Source: a virus. From it: DNA of 64,000 nt. The notes beneath the pieces were generated by a model. That model was not told the origin of the DNA. It saw only the letters and a list, made by a program, of their open reading frames with translations, and searched no databases. This document shows positions 1 to 7,082 of this stretch, one piece after another. The stretch lies in the IMG/VR virus record IMGVR_UViG_3300042197_004075, positions 1 to 64,000 of that record. One strand, 5' to 3'. The translations under genes were made by a program, and so were the position numbers. Numbering within the stretch: the first letter of the stretch is position 1; each line of letters opens with the position of its first letter.

Positions 1-415
1 CAAGTGGTTCATCTCCACCTTGCTTATTAGTAGTAGATTGTTTTCTTAAATTTTGTATTTCAGGAATATAGAACTCATCTTTCATTACTGAATATCTTGC
101 TGAAGTTTCGTTCACGCTGCTAGTTCTATGCCTAAACATTTGTCTGGCCACAAACAAGGGCATCTTAATTGCAAACTTAAAATCAATTGCCTCTATTGGA
201 GAAGTGTGACTATGTCTAAGCAAATATCTAATAAGTCCTTTGTCTTCATTTACTGATTTAGTTCCAGCACCATAACTTACTCTTGCCATTTGTGCTATAG
301 CGTAATCACATGTTTGACCATCTGGTACAATTCTTGGCATCACATCAATAAGTTTTACAAATCCTTTATCAAGACAATTTACTTGTTTTTCGGGAACAAG
401 ATCAAGAGCGTCCAT
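1..415 (-). CDS. thyX: Flavin-dependent thymidylate synthase ThyX (partial, cut by window edge)
   Basis: ThyX makes dTMP from dUMP using FAD, NADPH and methylenetetrahydrofolate. The 138 codons visible contain the ThyX signature RHRTSSVNETSARY (family motif RHRxxSxNExSxRY), which binds dUMP and the flavin. The ATG at 415 has AGGAGA about six bases upstream. An ATG at 420 is in another frame and was not used. The gene runs off the left edge, so its C-terminal half is not visible. It lies just downstream of a strong minus-strand terminator at 463-496, so it probably has its own promoter or relies on read-through. Together with the dCMP deaminase, dNMP kinase and ribonucleotide reductase it forms a phage dNTP supply route. 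Confidence 0.95.
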   Translation of the reverse strand, partial: MDALDLVPEKQVNCLDKGFVKLIDVMPRIVPDGQTCDYAIAQMARVSYGAGTKSVNEDKGLIRYLLRHSHTSPIEAIDFKFAIKMPLFVARQMFRHRTSSVNETSARYSVMKDEFYIPEIQNLRKQSTTNKQGGDEPL

Positions 416-462
416 AACATTCTCCTAGCTATGTTTAATTTAGCTACTCAAAAGAGTTATGG

Positions 463-496
463 CAAAAAAAAGGAGAGGTTTTCGGTAAACCTCTCC
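463..496 (-). terminator. Rho-independent terminator
   Basis: Read on the minus strand, an 11-bp stem with arms GGAGAGGTTTA and TAAACCTCTCC, or slightly shorter depending on the loop, is followed by an unbroken run of about eight T. It lies after the minus-strand genes 826-1221 and 617-829 and before thyX. A second small hairpin (505-518, CGGTG/CACCG with a TTCG-type loop) sits just upstream of it. Confidence 0.85.
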
Positions 497-616
497 AGAA
501 ACCCCGGTGCGAACACCGCCCTAAGAATTATGATATGAATTATATTTTATTATAGTAATTAATTTTCTTATTTATTGTATAGGGGGAAGACCAAAGTCTT
601 CATATTATTTATGCAC

Positions 617-829
617 TTATGATCGTTTTTTTCTTTTATTTTTAGGAATTGTATTGCTTGCCATAAGATCGCTTACTGGCCCTGCCAATCCGTGATCGCC
701 AACAGAATAAAATTGAGGAAATTTTCTTGTGAATAATCCACCAATAGGCAGACTAAATGTTGCAACATCAGCAGTTGATGTTGACACTTCGGATAATTCC
801 AGAAATTCTTTGAAATTCAATTTATTCAT
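617..829 (-). CDS. Small protein with capsid-targeting-like N-terminus
   Basis: This is a 70-residue protein of no recognised family. It begins MNKLNFKEFLELSE, with aromatic residues three apart followed by L-S-E, which resembles the capsid-targeting peptides of T4 internal proteins. The following STSTADVA stretch is very close to the STTADVA stretch after the N-terminus of the protein at 23232-23648, so the two may share a propeptide. The C-terminus is a basic tail (KNKRKKRS). Its ATG overlaps the stop of the upstream gene by four bases, so the two are translationally coupled. Packaging in the head is an inference. Confidence 0.6.
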   Translation of the reverse strand: MNKLNFKEFLELSEVSTSTADVATFSLPIGGLFTRKFPQFYSVGDHGLAGPVSDLMASNTIPKNKRKKRS

Positions 830-1221
830 GTGGCTTTTTCCTTTTCAGGAATGGTATCCCAACCAGTTAGTCCTTGAGCCACAAGTCGAAAGTAGGTGTC
901 TGCGTCAACTGTTCCTAGAACATGCATTTTTTCAACCTTGCGACCATCTTTATAAAGCATATTACCTTCATCATTCTTGAGGAATATTCGATACTTGTTA
1001 CCGCATGGCTCTACAGAAAATTGTCCAAGTCCAATTTGTGAACTTGTTTTAGGATCTAGCTTTGCAATAAGTTGTGCAAAAATTGGAACACTTTTTGTAA
1101 TTGCATCATTTACAACATTTGTTGGAATATTCAGTACAGATGTATATGCTTGTTTTATTGTGGCCAGTTTAGCTTTGGGATCAGCTTCTTGTTCAGCCAA
1201 AAATTGACGGAATGTTGTCAT
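826..1221 (-). CDS. Probable internal head protein with a T4-type capsid-targeting peptide
   Basis: This 131-residue protein of unknown family begins MTTFRQFLAE. T4 internal protein III begins MKTYQEFIAE, which has the same length, the same aromatic spacing, and an (L/I)-A-E at residues 8-10 where the T4 gp21 protease cuts. The remainder is mixed alpha/beta with no motif I recognise. The ATG at 1221 was chosen because a longer version would add a hydrophobic leader with no Shine-Dalgarno and would break the match. The stop overlaps the next gene start (ATGA). The start lies in a 30-bp divergent gap with the plus-strand gene at 1252. Confidence 0.65.
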   Translation of the reverse strand: MTTFRQFLAEQEADPKAKLATIKQAYTSVLNIPTNVVNDAITKSVPIFAQLIAKLDPKTSSQIGLGQFSVEPCGNKYRIFLKNDEGNMLYKDGRKVEKMHVLGTVDADTYFRLVAQGLTGWDTIPEKEKAT

Positions 1222-1251
1222 ATAGAATATATACAATAGAAAGACTAAAAT

Positions 1252-1611
1252 ATGAATAAATTTAGAGAGGTTATCTTTCATAAACAAAAAATTTTGTTAC
1301 AGGAAAAATTATGTTCTGTCTTGAATAAACACGCAGACAAAAAAGGTTTTATTATGTATTTTACACTTGGAGACAAGTGTTTTGCAACTACAGAAGATGG
1401 TAGAATTAGTTTCAAAAACCTTAAAAAACCAGTTAAAGGAACAGTCATTGAGGATGATTTTGAAGCAATAAATCTTGACAAATTAGTTAACGGGCAAAAC
1501 AATACTCAAATAATAGAAAAATCTGCGATTCCAAAAATTTCTGTTGTTGATTTTGATGAAATTTGTAAAATATTAAGTGACAAATATAAATTATTTACAT
1601 TACCAAAATGA
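1252..1611 (+). CDS. Hypothetical protein, 119 aa
   Basis: I do not recognise this protein. It is a small mixed-charge protein with no membrane segment or metal motif. Its start has no clear Shine-Dalgarno. The upstream 30 bp, shared with a divergent minus-strand gene, are AT-rich with a TATATA box. The stop codon overlaps the start of the zinc-finger nuclease (ATGA), so the two are probably co-translated and may act together. Confidence 0.55.
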   Translation: MNKFREVIFHKQKILLQEKLCSVLNKHADKKGFIMYFTLGDKCFATTEDGRISFKNLKKPVKGTVIEDDFEAINLDKLVNGQNNTQIIEKSAIPKISVVDFDEICKILSDKYKLFTLPK

Positions 1612-2210
1612 AAAAAAGATTAAGAGAATATTTGTGTTTTGTTTGTTCAGAAGAATTTGAAGACTATGATTCTATGAAATCACATATTTTTTCAAATCAT
1701 CGTGAAGGTGATGACTTTGTCGTTTGTACAAAATGCTTTTGTCCTTTAAGAGATTTAATCAATCATTACAAGACAAAACATATTGGTTGTCAAATACCAC
1801 CAAATTCGCAGATCAGACCAATTATTCTAAGAGATTGCTACAAAAATAAAAAAACAAAATTTAAACAAGGAAATTATATTTCTCAAAAAACAAACAGAAA
1901 TGTAAATTTCAGAAGTGGTCTAGAACTAAAATTCTATGAACAATTAGAAAAAAATCCAAAAGTTAGAGACTACAGGGTTGAAAATATTAATATTGAATAT
2001 TTTTTTGAAGGTACAAAACATACTTACACACCTGATGTTTTAGTTGAGTACACAGATGGTAAAATTGAAATGTGGGAAATTAAACCAAAGTCTCAAACTA
2101 AATGGCCAAAAAACTTAGCCAAGTGGCAAGCTGCCAATATATTTTGCAAAAATAGAAATTGGGAATTTATTGTGGTAACAGAAAATGCGCTCAAGAAGAA
2201 AAAACCTTAG
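1608..2210 (+). CDS. gp4: Zinc-finger nuclease related to T4 gp4 head-completion nuclease / TnsA-like fold
   Basis: The C-terminal half carries a TnsA/gp4-type PD-(D/E)XK nuclease core: E106 in FRSGLE, D143 in YTPDVLVEY, and E157-x-K159 in MWEIKPKSQT, then a W..A..FCKNRNWEF block. In T4-like phages this pattern belongs to gp4, which is needed to finish filled heads before tail joining. The first 60 residues add two C2H2 zinc fingers (C10-C13-H26-H31 and C40-C43-H53-H58), which the 150-residue T4 gp4 does not have. The start overlaps the preceding stop. An alternative is a homing-type or repair nuclease using the same fold. The nuclease call is firmer than the gp4 assignment. Confidence 0.65.
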   Translation: MKKRLREYLCFVCSEEFEDYDSMKSHIFSNHREGDDFVVCTKCFCPLRDLINHYKTKHIGCQIPPNSQIRPIILRDCYKNKKTKFKQGNYISQKTNRNVNFRSGLELKFYEQLEKNPKVRDYRVENINIEYFFEGTKHTYTPDVLVEYTDGKIEMWEIKPKSQTKWPKNLAKWQAANIFCKNRNWEFIVVTENALKKKKP

Positions 2211-2470
2211 TTAATCATCCCATCTGTTATTTCAATGTGCAGCTTGTTTTTAGTTATAGAATACTTAATCATATGCCAACTTGAATCATCTATTGGGCAC
2301 TTTCTTTGTTTGTTAAATTCCTCTAGTGCTGTATTTTTATAATGCTGAATGACTTCTAATGCTCTTTTCAATTTTTTAATATCAAAGTCTGATAAAGAGA
2401 CAGTAATATGCAAATTATTTACATGTTTGCCAAGTGTGTTTTCTTTTGTAACAACTTTGTTTTTATTCAT
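2207..2470 (-). CDS. Hypothetical protein, 87 aa
   Basis: I do not recognise this protein. It is lysine-rich, with a central helix around IKKLKRALEVIQHYK. The start overlaps the stop of the upstream dNMP kinase gene (ATGA), so it is probably translated with it. Its 3' end overlaps the convergent nuclease gene by four bases. Confidence 0.55.
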   Translation of the reverse strand: MNKNKVVTKENTLGKHVNNLHITVSLSDFDIKKLKRALEVIQHYKNTALEEFNKQRKCPIDDSSWHMIKYSITKNKLHIEITDGMIN

Positions 2471-3087
2471 GTTAAATTATCAACCTTTGATTTAATGAAT
2501 GGGAACAATTGGTTTGTAACTCTGTCTTCAAGTTTCTTTAAATCGCCATCATTAATTAGAAAATAATCAAACATTGGATATAATTCATCGTAAACTATAG
2601 GTCCGTCATATCCCATGTCGGCAAAGTGACATGCAATTTGACCCATAATTTTCTCGCTATCGTTTTGATCATTGTTAATCATATCAGGTCTTATTAAACA
2701 AATATTTAGACCTTGTCTTCGTTTGATATTAATTGCCTCGTTGCAATACCTTACATCTGAAATAACAAGATCATTGACAGGATCTTTGAGGACAAACTCA
2801 ATCCAAACATCTGATTTTATTTGTCTAAATCCGTCACCGATCATCTGCAAACCTTTTCTTACTGACACCAAAAAACTTTGAGGTGCTTGCTCTTTTCTTT
2901 TCCAGTCTTCAATAAAATCCAAATCTACCTTGAAGGCTTGAGCAAATATTTTTTTAACATTTCCGGCAAACGAGTCTCTTACAAATGAGAAATTACCCAT
3001 ATTATTCAATAATGGTAACAAAAATCCCGCTACTGTATCTTTTCCAGATGCGGCTTGACCGGCCAAGCCGATAATTACCTTTGACAT
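2467..3087 (-). CDS. Deoxynucleoside monophosphate kinase (T4 gp1-like)
   Basis: The protein begins with a P-loop, GLAGQAASGKDTVA (residues 7-20), where GKD replaces the usual GKT/S, as in the phage dNMP kinase family represented by T4 gp1. The central DVRYCNEAINIKRRQG region fits the substrate-binding part of that family. The enzyme would phosphorylate dNMPs, including the dTMP made by ThyX, toward dNTPs. The length (206 residues) is close to the roughly 240 of T4 gp1. GAAGGAG lies six bases before the ATG. It heads a two-gene minus-strand unit. Confidence 0.8.
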   Translation of the reverse strand: MSKVIIGLAGQAASGKDTVAGFLLPLLNNMGNFSFVRDSFAGNVKKIFAQAFKVDLDFIEDWKRKEQAPQSFLVSVRKGLQMIGDGFRQIKSDVWIEFVLKDPVNDLVISDVRYCNEAINIKRRQGLNICLIRPDMINNDQNDSEKIMGQIACHFADMGYDGPIVYDELYPMFDYFLINDGDLKKLEDRVTNQLFPFIKSKVDNLT

Positions 3088-3126
3088 AATTTCTCCTTCA
3101 CTTTATTATCTTATAGAGGTTTACTA

Positions 3127-3393
3127 ATGTCGCAAGAAAAAAAATGCAAATCGTGTTTGTGTTACGACAGGGGGTCAGGATTTTGTCAAGTCAATATTCT
3201 CATAAATGATAAGAAATTAAAATTACCTGTATTTCAAGACGATTCTTGCCACTATATTGCGCTTGGAGTAAGCGTTGAACAAATTCGGTTATGGGAAGAA
3301 GAAAAACAAAATGGTGAAAAAGTAGTCAAGATTGAATATCCTGTTGGGTTTTTTGGGTCTGATGACAAGAGTCCAGCAAAAAATCTTCCTTAA
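3127..3393 (+). CDS. Small cysteine-rich protein
   Basis: This 88-residue protein is of unknown family. The N-terminal half has C7, C10, C12 and C20, then a later CHY, compatible with a small metal-binding knuckle. AGAGG precedes the ATG. Its last 22 codons overlap the C-terminal coding region of the convergent helicase gene by 68 bp, an unusually long antisense overlap. Confidence 0.5.
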   Translation: MSQEKKCKSCLCYDRGSGFCQVNILINDKKLKLPVFQDDSCHYIALGVSVEQIRLWEEEKQNGEKVVKIEYPVGFFGSDDKSPAKNLP

Positions 3394-5326
3394 GATTTAA
3401 AACTTTACTCGCTTTTTTAATATTGTTTATTATATCACTTTTTGTTCTAAAGCCATTAGAGTATAATAATTCTGCTCTAATCTTTCCAATATTTTTGATT
3501 TCAACAAGTCCTAAAAGCTCTGGTCTTACACCATAAATTATGCGCTTTGACAATGTGTAAAAAAACTCTTCTTTATTCCATCCAAGTATTTTGGACATCA
3601 TGGCTAGACAGGATGTTATCCTGCCACAATCTTTTTGTAATGGTTCTTTTAAATATAGAAGCGGGCCTATATTTGTACCATTCATCATAGACCAATACGC
3701 AAAACCATACTTTATTGCAGAAGATTCATAATACTTGTCTTTTAACAATTCTTGTATTCTTGTTGCATAATTGAGACAAAAACTTGATTCTTCTCCTGAA
3801 ATATAAGTAGTATTACATGATGGTATATTTGCTAAAGCATAAGAAACTAAACTATCTTTCCAAACATTTGTCTTAACAAGATTGTAAAAATTAATCTGAT
3901 AACTAAACAAGTCGTATGGATCAATAAAATAATTACAAGATAATGCTCCTATTTTAGTAACTTTATAATTACTATCAACTATTTCTAAAAATTTAAATAA
4001 TATAAGTCTATTGATTGTTTTTTGCAAATAATCTAAATTTAGTTTCCTATACTGGAACGCAAATGTATCTTTAACAAAATCAATAATTTGTTGTATGTCT
4101 TTGCAATGACTGTTGTATATTAATCCAAGCAAATAAAATGAAAAGTTATAGTACTCTTCTTTTTTGTCAAATGCTAATATTGATGATCTGATAGGGTCAA
4201 TTTTTTTCAATTCACTTACAAAAAACTTTTTGTTTTCTGGAATATAGATGTATACATCGCCCTCGCTATCGATCCCTTTTCGTCCAGCCCTACCCATCAT
4301 TTGCGTTATTTCGGCTTTATCTACGAATGCAGTTCCTCTGGTCACCCCGAAGACTACGACTCTTCTAGCTGGTAAATTAACGCCAGCTGCAAGGGTGCTA
4401 GTGGCTATCAAAACTCTAATTTTGCCCAATTTGAATTCTTCTTCAATTTTTGTTCTGTCATTTGTTTTGAGATCTGCACAATGGAAATCACATGCATGAC
4501 CAGCATTTTGTAAAATCTTTTTTAATTTTTTGCCTGTAACTTTGCTATGCACAAAAATTAAAAACTTTTCAGGATGTCTTGATAGCAAGCCTTTAACTGA
4601 ACTAACCAAATCTGTTGAGATACCATCATCGTAATACGAGTCATCATATTTCCTATAATGTATTGTTAGTGGTACAGGTCTAAATTGACTTTTCAGATAA
4701 ACAGTCGATTTTTTTGTAAGTTTACACAACCACGCTGAAACCTCATCGCCATTTGATAATGTACCGCTTAATAAAATAATTTTGCAAAATGATATTTTTG
4801 ACAACATGATTAAACAAAATTCAAGAGTGTGACCTCTTGATTCGTTTCCAAGTAAATGAGCTTCATCAACGATTATTGAATCAACATTCTTAAATATTTC
4901 AGGTTTTGTCATTAACTTGTGACACAAACCCTCTATTGTAAAAATTCCAATATCAAAAATATCTTGGCTTTTTGAACCTTCTGTAAAATATGCAATTGAT
5001 TTTTTGGAATATGAATGGTTTTGATTATGCCACTCGCTAAACTTTTCATGGGCTAAAGCTTTCAACGGACAAACATATATTGACTTCATGCTTTGTTTAA
5101 GAACCGAATGTGATATGAAAAATTCTGCTATAACAGTTTTGCCTGCACTTGTGGATGCTGAAATTACACAATTATTATCTTCGTCGATGTATGGAATTAT
5201 CGCAGCTTGTACAGGATTAAATTCTTCAAATTTATCATAATTAACTAAATTGTATGTGTTTGTCTTGACTGGTTTTGCATCTTCTATTTCAATAATTTTC
5301 ATAATCTTATTATAATCTTTTTTCAT
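3326..5326 (-). CDS. Ski2-like superfamily 2 helicase, Hel308-like
   Basis: This is an ATP-dependent DNA or RNA helicase. Visible motifs in order are the Q-like FNPVQAA, Walker A ASTSAGKT (57-64), CPLKALA, DEAH (154-157), LSGTLSN, and motif VI QMMGRAGRKG. The C-terminus has VRPELLGLVEIKNIGKIRAELLYSNG, which matches the helix-hairpin-helix/ratchet-end sequence of Hel308, an archaeal and metazoan fork-repair helicase. At 666 residues it matches the length of Hel308 (about 700). No good Shine-Dalgarno is seen, and an in-frame ATG at 5302 (MKIIEIED) is an equally possible start. The terminator at 5371-5398 separates it from upstream genes. Its role is probably fork processing, next to UvsW and Dda. 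Confidence 0.85.
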   Translation of the reverse strand: MKKDYNKIMKIIEIEDAKPVKTNTYNLVNYDKFEEFNPVQAAIIPYIDEDNNCVISASTSAGKTVIAEFFISHSVLKQSMKSIYVCPLKALAHEKFSEWHNQNHSYSKKSIAYFTEGSKSQDIFDIGIFTIEGLCHKLMTKPEIFKNVDSIIVDEAHLLGNESRGHTLEFCLIMLSKISFCKIILLSGTLSNGDEVSAWLCKLTKKSTVYLKSQFRPVPLTIHYRKYDDSYYDDGISTDLVSSVKGLLSRHPEKFLIFVHSKVTGKKLKKILQNAGHACDFHCADLKTNDRTKIEEEFKLGKIRVLIATSTLAAGVNLPARRVVVFGVTRGTAFVDKAEITQMMGRAGRKGIDSEGDVYIYIPENKKFFVSELKKIDPIRSSILAFDKKEEYYNFSFYLLGLIYNSHCKDIQQIIDFVKDTFAFQYRKLNLDYLQKTINRLILFKFLEIVDSNYKVTKIGALSCNYFIDPYDLFSYQINFYNLVKTNVWKDSLVSYALANIPSCNTTYISGEESSFCLNYATRIQELLKDKYYESSAIKYGFAYWSMMNGTNIGPLLYLKEPLQKDCGRITSCLAMMSKILGWNKEEFFYTLSKRIIYGVRPELLGLVEIKNIGKIRAELLYSNGFRTKSDIINNIKKASKVLNLKEDFLLDSCHQTQKTQQDIQS

Positions 5327-5370
5327 TAAAAATCAAAAATTTGCACAATTATTTTTTTATAATTTGCGGC

Positions 5371-5398
5371 AAAATAAAAAGGGGGAGTAAACTCCCCC
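5371..5398 (-). terminator. Rho-independent terminator
   Basis: Minus-strand reading gives an 8-bp GC-rich stem (GGGGGAGT/ACTCCCCC) with a two-base loop core, followed by TTTTTATTTT. It ends the minus-strand unit 5440 to about 7074 or 9365, upstream of the Hel308-like gene. Confidence 0.8.
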
Positions 5399-5439
5399 CC
5401 CCCTTATGAGTGTCAGTCCGAATCACCCCCTTTTAGATC

Positions 5440-5715
5440 TTACGACACTCCGTATTCATCAAGATTCCTTTTTGCAAATTCATTAATTAGTGCTTGAGTT
5501 AAACACTCAATTCTATAATGAAATGTGCTGCTGTCTTCCACACAATCAAGAACCTTGTGAATAGGTTCAAGAACTTTTTCGTTGAAAATAACATTGAGTG
5601 CATGAACCAGATCATCCTGATATCTATACTTGAATCTTGAATACAAGAAATCAAGAAGCTTGTTGTTTACGCTTGAAAGCAAAACTTGCATGTTGTATGA
5701 ATCACTTTTTTTCAT
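5440..5715 (-). CDS. Hypothetical protein, 91 aa
   Basis: I do not recognise this protein. It is largely helical and charged, with no membrane segment or cysteine motif. The ATG at 5715 is preferred because GAG lies close before it; an ATG at 5757 would add 14 residues (MCRGYTFFLS...) with no ribosome binding site. It is the last gene before the terminator at 5371-5398. Confidence 0.5.
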   Translation of the reverse strand: MKKSDSYNMQVLLSSVNNKLLDFLYSRFKYRYQDDLVHALNVIFNEKVLEPIHKVLDCVEDSSTFHYRIECLTQALINEFAKRNLDEYGVS

Positions 5716-5778
5716 CTCAATTCTCGTTGACAGAAAAAATGTATAACCACGACACATTACTAATAAAGTAATTAAAAA

Positions 5779-6099
5779 CTAAGCTACATTGATTGTTTTT
5801 ACATTTTCCCCGTTTGCATCAACAAATTTGTCATCCATGACAATCAATTTTTCATCGGCTGAAAATCTCAATCCCAAATTATATTTGTCAATAACAGTAG
5901 CTCTTAAATCATTTTGAACAATTACATAACAATAAGATTCGCCCTTTTTCATATTTCCGTTATCATCTTCTTCCAAAATTCCTATTTCAAGCACATTATT
6001 ATCAGGTAAAATAACTTGTAATGTACCATATTTTTCAAGATGTTTAATAATTGATGATTGTATTCTTTTATTGTGAACTTTGTTTAATGGTGTATTCAT
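5779..6099 (-). CDS. Hypothetical protein, 106 aa
   Basis: I do not recognise this protein. It looks mostly beta, with alternating hydrophobic residues (GTLQVILPDNNVLEIGIL, YCYVIVQND). The short strand-rich sequence would suit a small OB- or SH3-like domain, but no specific motif supports that. It lies in the minus-strand run downstream of uvsX. Confidence 0.5.
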   Translation of the reverse strand: MNTPLNKVHNKRIQSSIIKHLEKYGTLQVILPDNNVLEIGILEEDDNGNMKKGESYCYVIVQNDLRATVIDKYNLGLRFSADEKLIVMDDKFVDANGENVKTINVA

Positions 6100-6149
6100 G
6101 TATTTTCACAGAAATAATCCTGTGGCCTCTTCAGAAGAAAAATAGTAAC

Positions 6150-6611
6150 CTAGTATAAAAATTCATTTTTTACAAAATAATATGTTAAATTTCCATATTG
6201 TTTTTCAACCATAAATTTTTCAATAGGTTTCATAGGCTCTCCATCTAATGTAGTCATCTTTGTCCAACAATACAAAAATTTACCAGAATTATTAATGTGG
6301 AAAAGACAAAGGTTGTTGTGTTTAATGAAAACTTTTGCAACTTTAACAGATATGCTAAAAGGTAAAAAATTAAAATCTTCTGACCAAACTTGTAAAGAAC
6401 ATATGCGAGAATCTTCAGCTACTGTTTTTGTGAAATAAGTAACCACATCATAACCATCAACAGGAAAACGCCATACTTTAAATGGACTAAGTGCCTGTTC
6501 AACACTTGAATCAAATTTTGGAAATGAATATGGCTCTAAAACAGTACTAACTAAATCGGACATCTTCGCTGCATCAACAACATTGCTGGATTTGTTACTA
6601 CTGTAGTCCAT
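6150..6611 (-). CDS. Hypothetical protein, 153 aa
   Basis: I do not recognise this protein. It is an aromatic-rich, mainly beta protein. The start at 6611 (MDYSSNKSS) overlaps the upstream gene by 14 bp and has a weak GGA about ten bases before it. An ATG at 6638 would give nine more residues and a 41-bp overlap. The tight overlap indicates co-translation with the winged-helix-like protein upstream. Confidence 0.5.
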   Translation of the reverse strand: MDYSSNKSSNVVDAAKMSDLVSTVLEPYSFPKFDSSVEQALSPFKVWRFPVDGYDVVTYFTKTVAEDSRICSLQVWSEDFNFLPFSISVKVAKVFIKHNNLCLFHINNSGKFLYCWTKMTTLDGEPMKPIEKFMVEKQYGNLTYYFVKNEFLY

Positions 6612-7074
6612 TTGTTTTTTCCAGCTTGTAACGACCATTCTTAATCTTATTTACAATCCAGCCACTTGAAACTAGCTCTTGTCTGACAATTTTAAAGTGA
6701 TTGTTCAACGCTGCCAACGAATAATTTAACGACTCAAACATCTTACAAATTTCTTTGAAGGTAATTTCTTTGTTTTTAAGAAAATGATCTTTAATTTTTC
6801 TACGAATGTAATTAGAAGAATTTCCATTTTCGGTTATCGAATCACTAATTTCCGTAGCAGATTTTGAAAAAAACTCTACCGAAGGATTATAATTGCTATC
6901 ACAAATTATTTGTGCAATTTGAGAAATGTCAAGAATTTTATTTTCATCCTCAACATTTACATAGTTTGTAGTTAGACGAAAACAATCGATGAATTCTACA
7001 AGTTGGGGATGGTTAGTCTGACTTGTAATCATCTGTTTTCCATTTGGACTTGTTAATAAAAGACAGGCTTTCAT
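6598..7074 (-). CDS. Hypothetical protein with a possible C-terminal winged helix
   Basis: This 158-residue protein is of unknown family. Residues of about 95-150 (ITFKEICKMFESLNYSLAALNNHFKIVRQELVSSGWIV...GRYKLE, read in parts) have the helix-turn-helix-plus-wing spacing common in small DNA-binding domains, but no close family is recognised. GAGGTGA lies five bases before the ATG. It starts nine bases after the UvsX stop, so it is probably in the uvsX transcript. A regulatory or recombination-accessory role is possible but unproven. Confidence 0.55.
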   Translation of the reverse strand: MKACLLLTSPNGKQMITSQTNHPQLVEFIDCFRLTTNYVNVEDENKILDISQIAQIICDSNYNPSVEFFSKSATEISDSITENGNSSNYIRRKIKDHFLKNKEITFKEICKMFESLNYSLAALNNHFKIVRQELVSSGWIVNKIKNGRYKLEKTNGLQ

Positions 7075-7082
7075 TTTTCACC

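Noticed and set aside
500-520. tRNA T-arm-like sequence GGTGTTCGCACC
   Set aside because: It is only a small UUCG-type hairpin upstream of a terminator; no acceptor, D or anticodon arm surrounds it.
290-538. Plus-strand frame opposite thyX and the terminator
   Set aside because: It lies over the conserved ThyX coding region and the hairpin, with no start signal.
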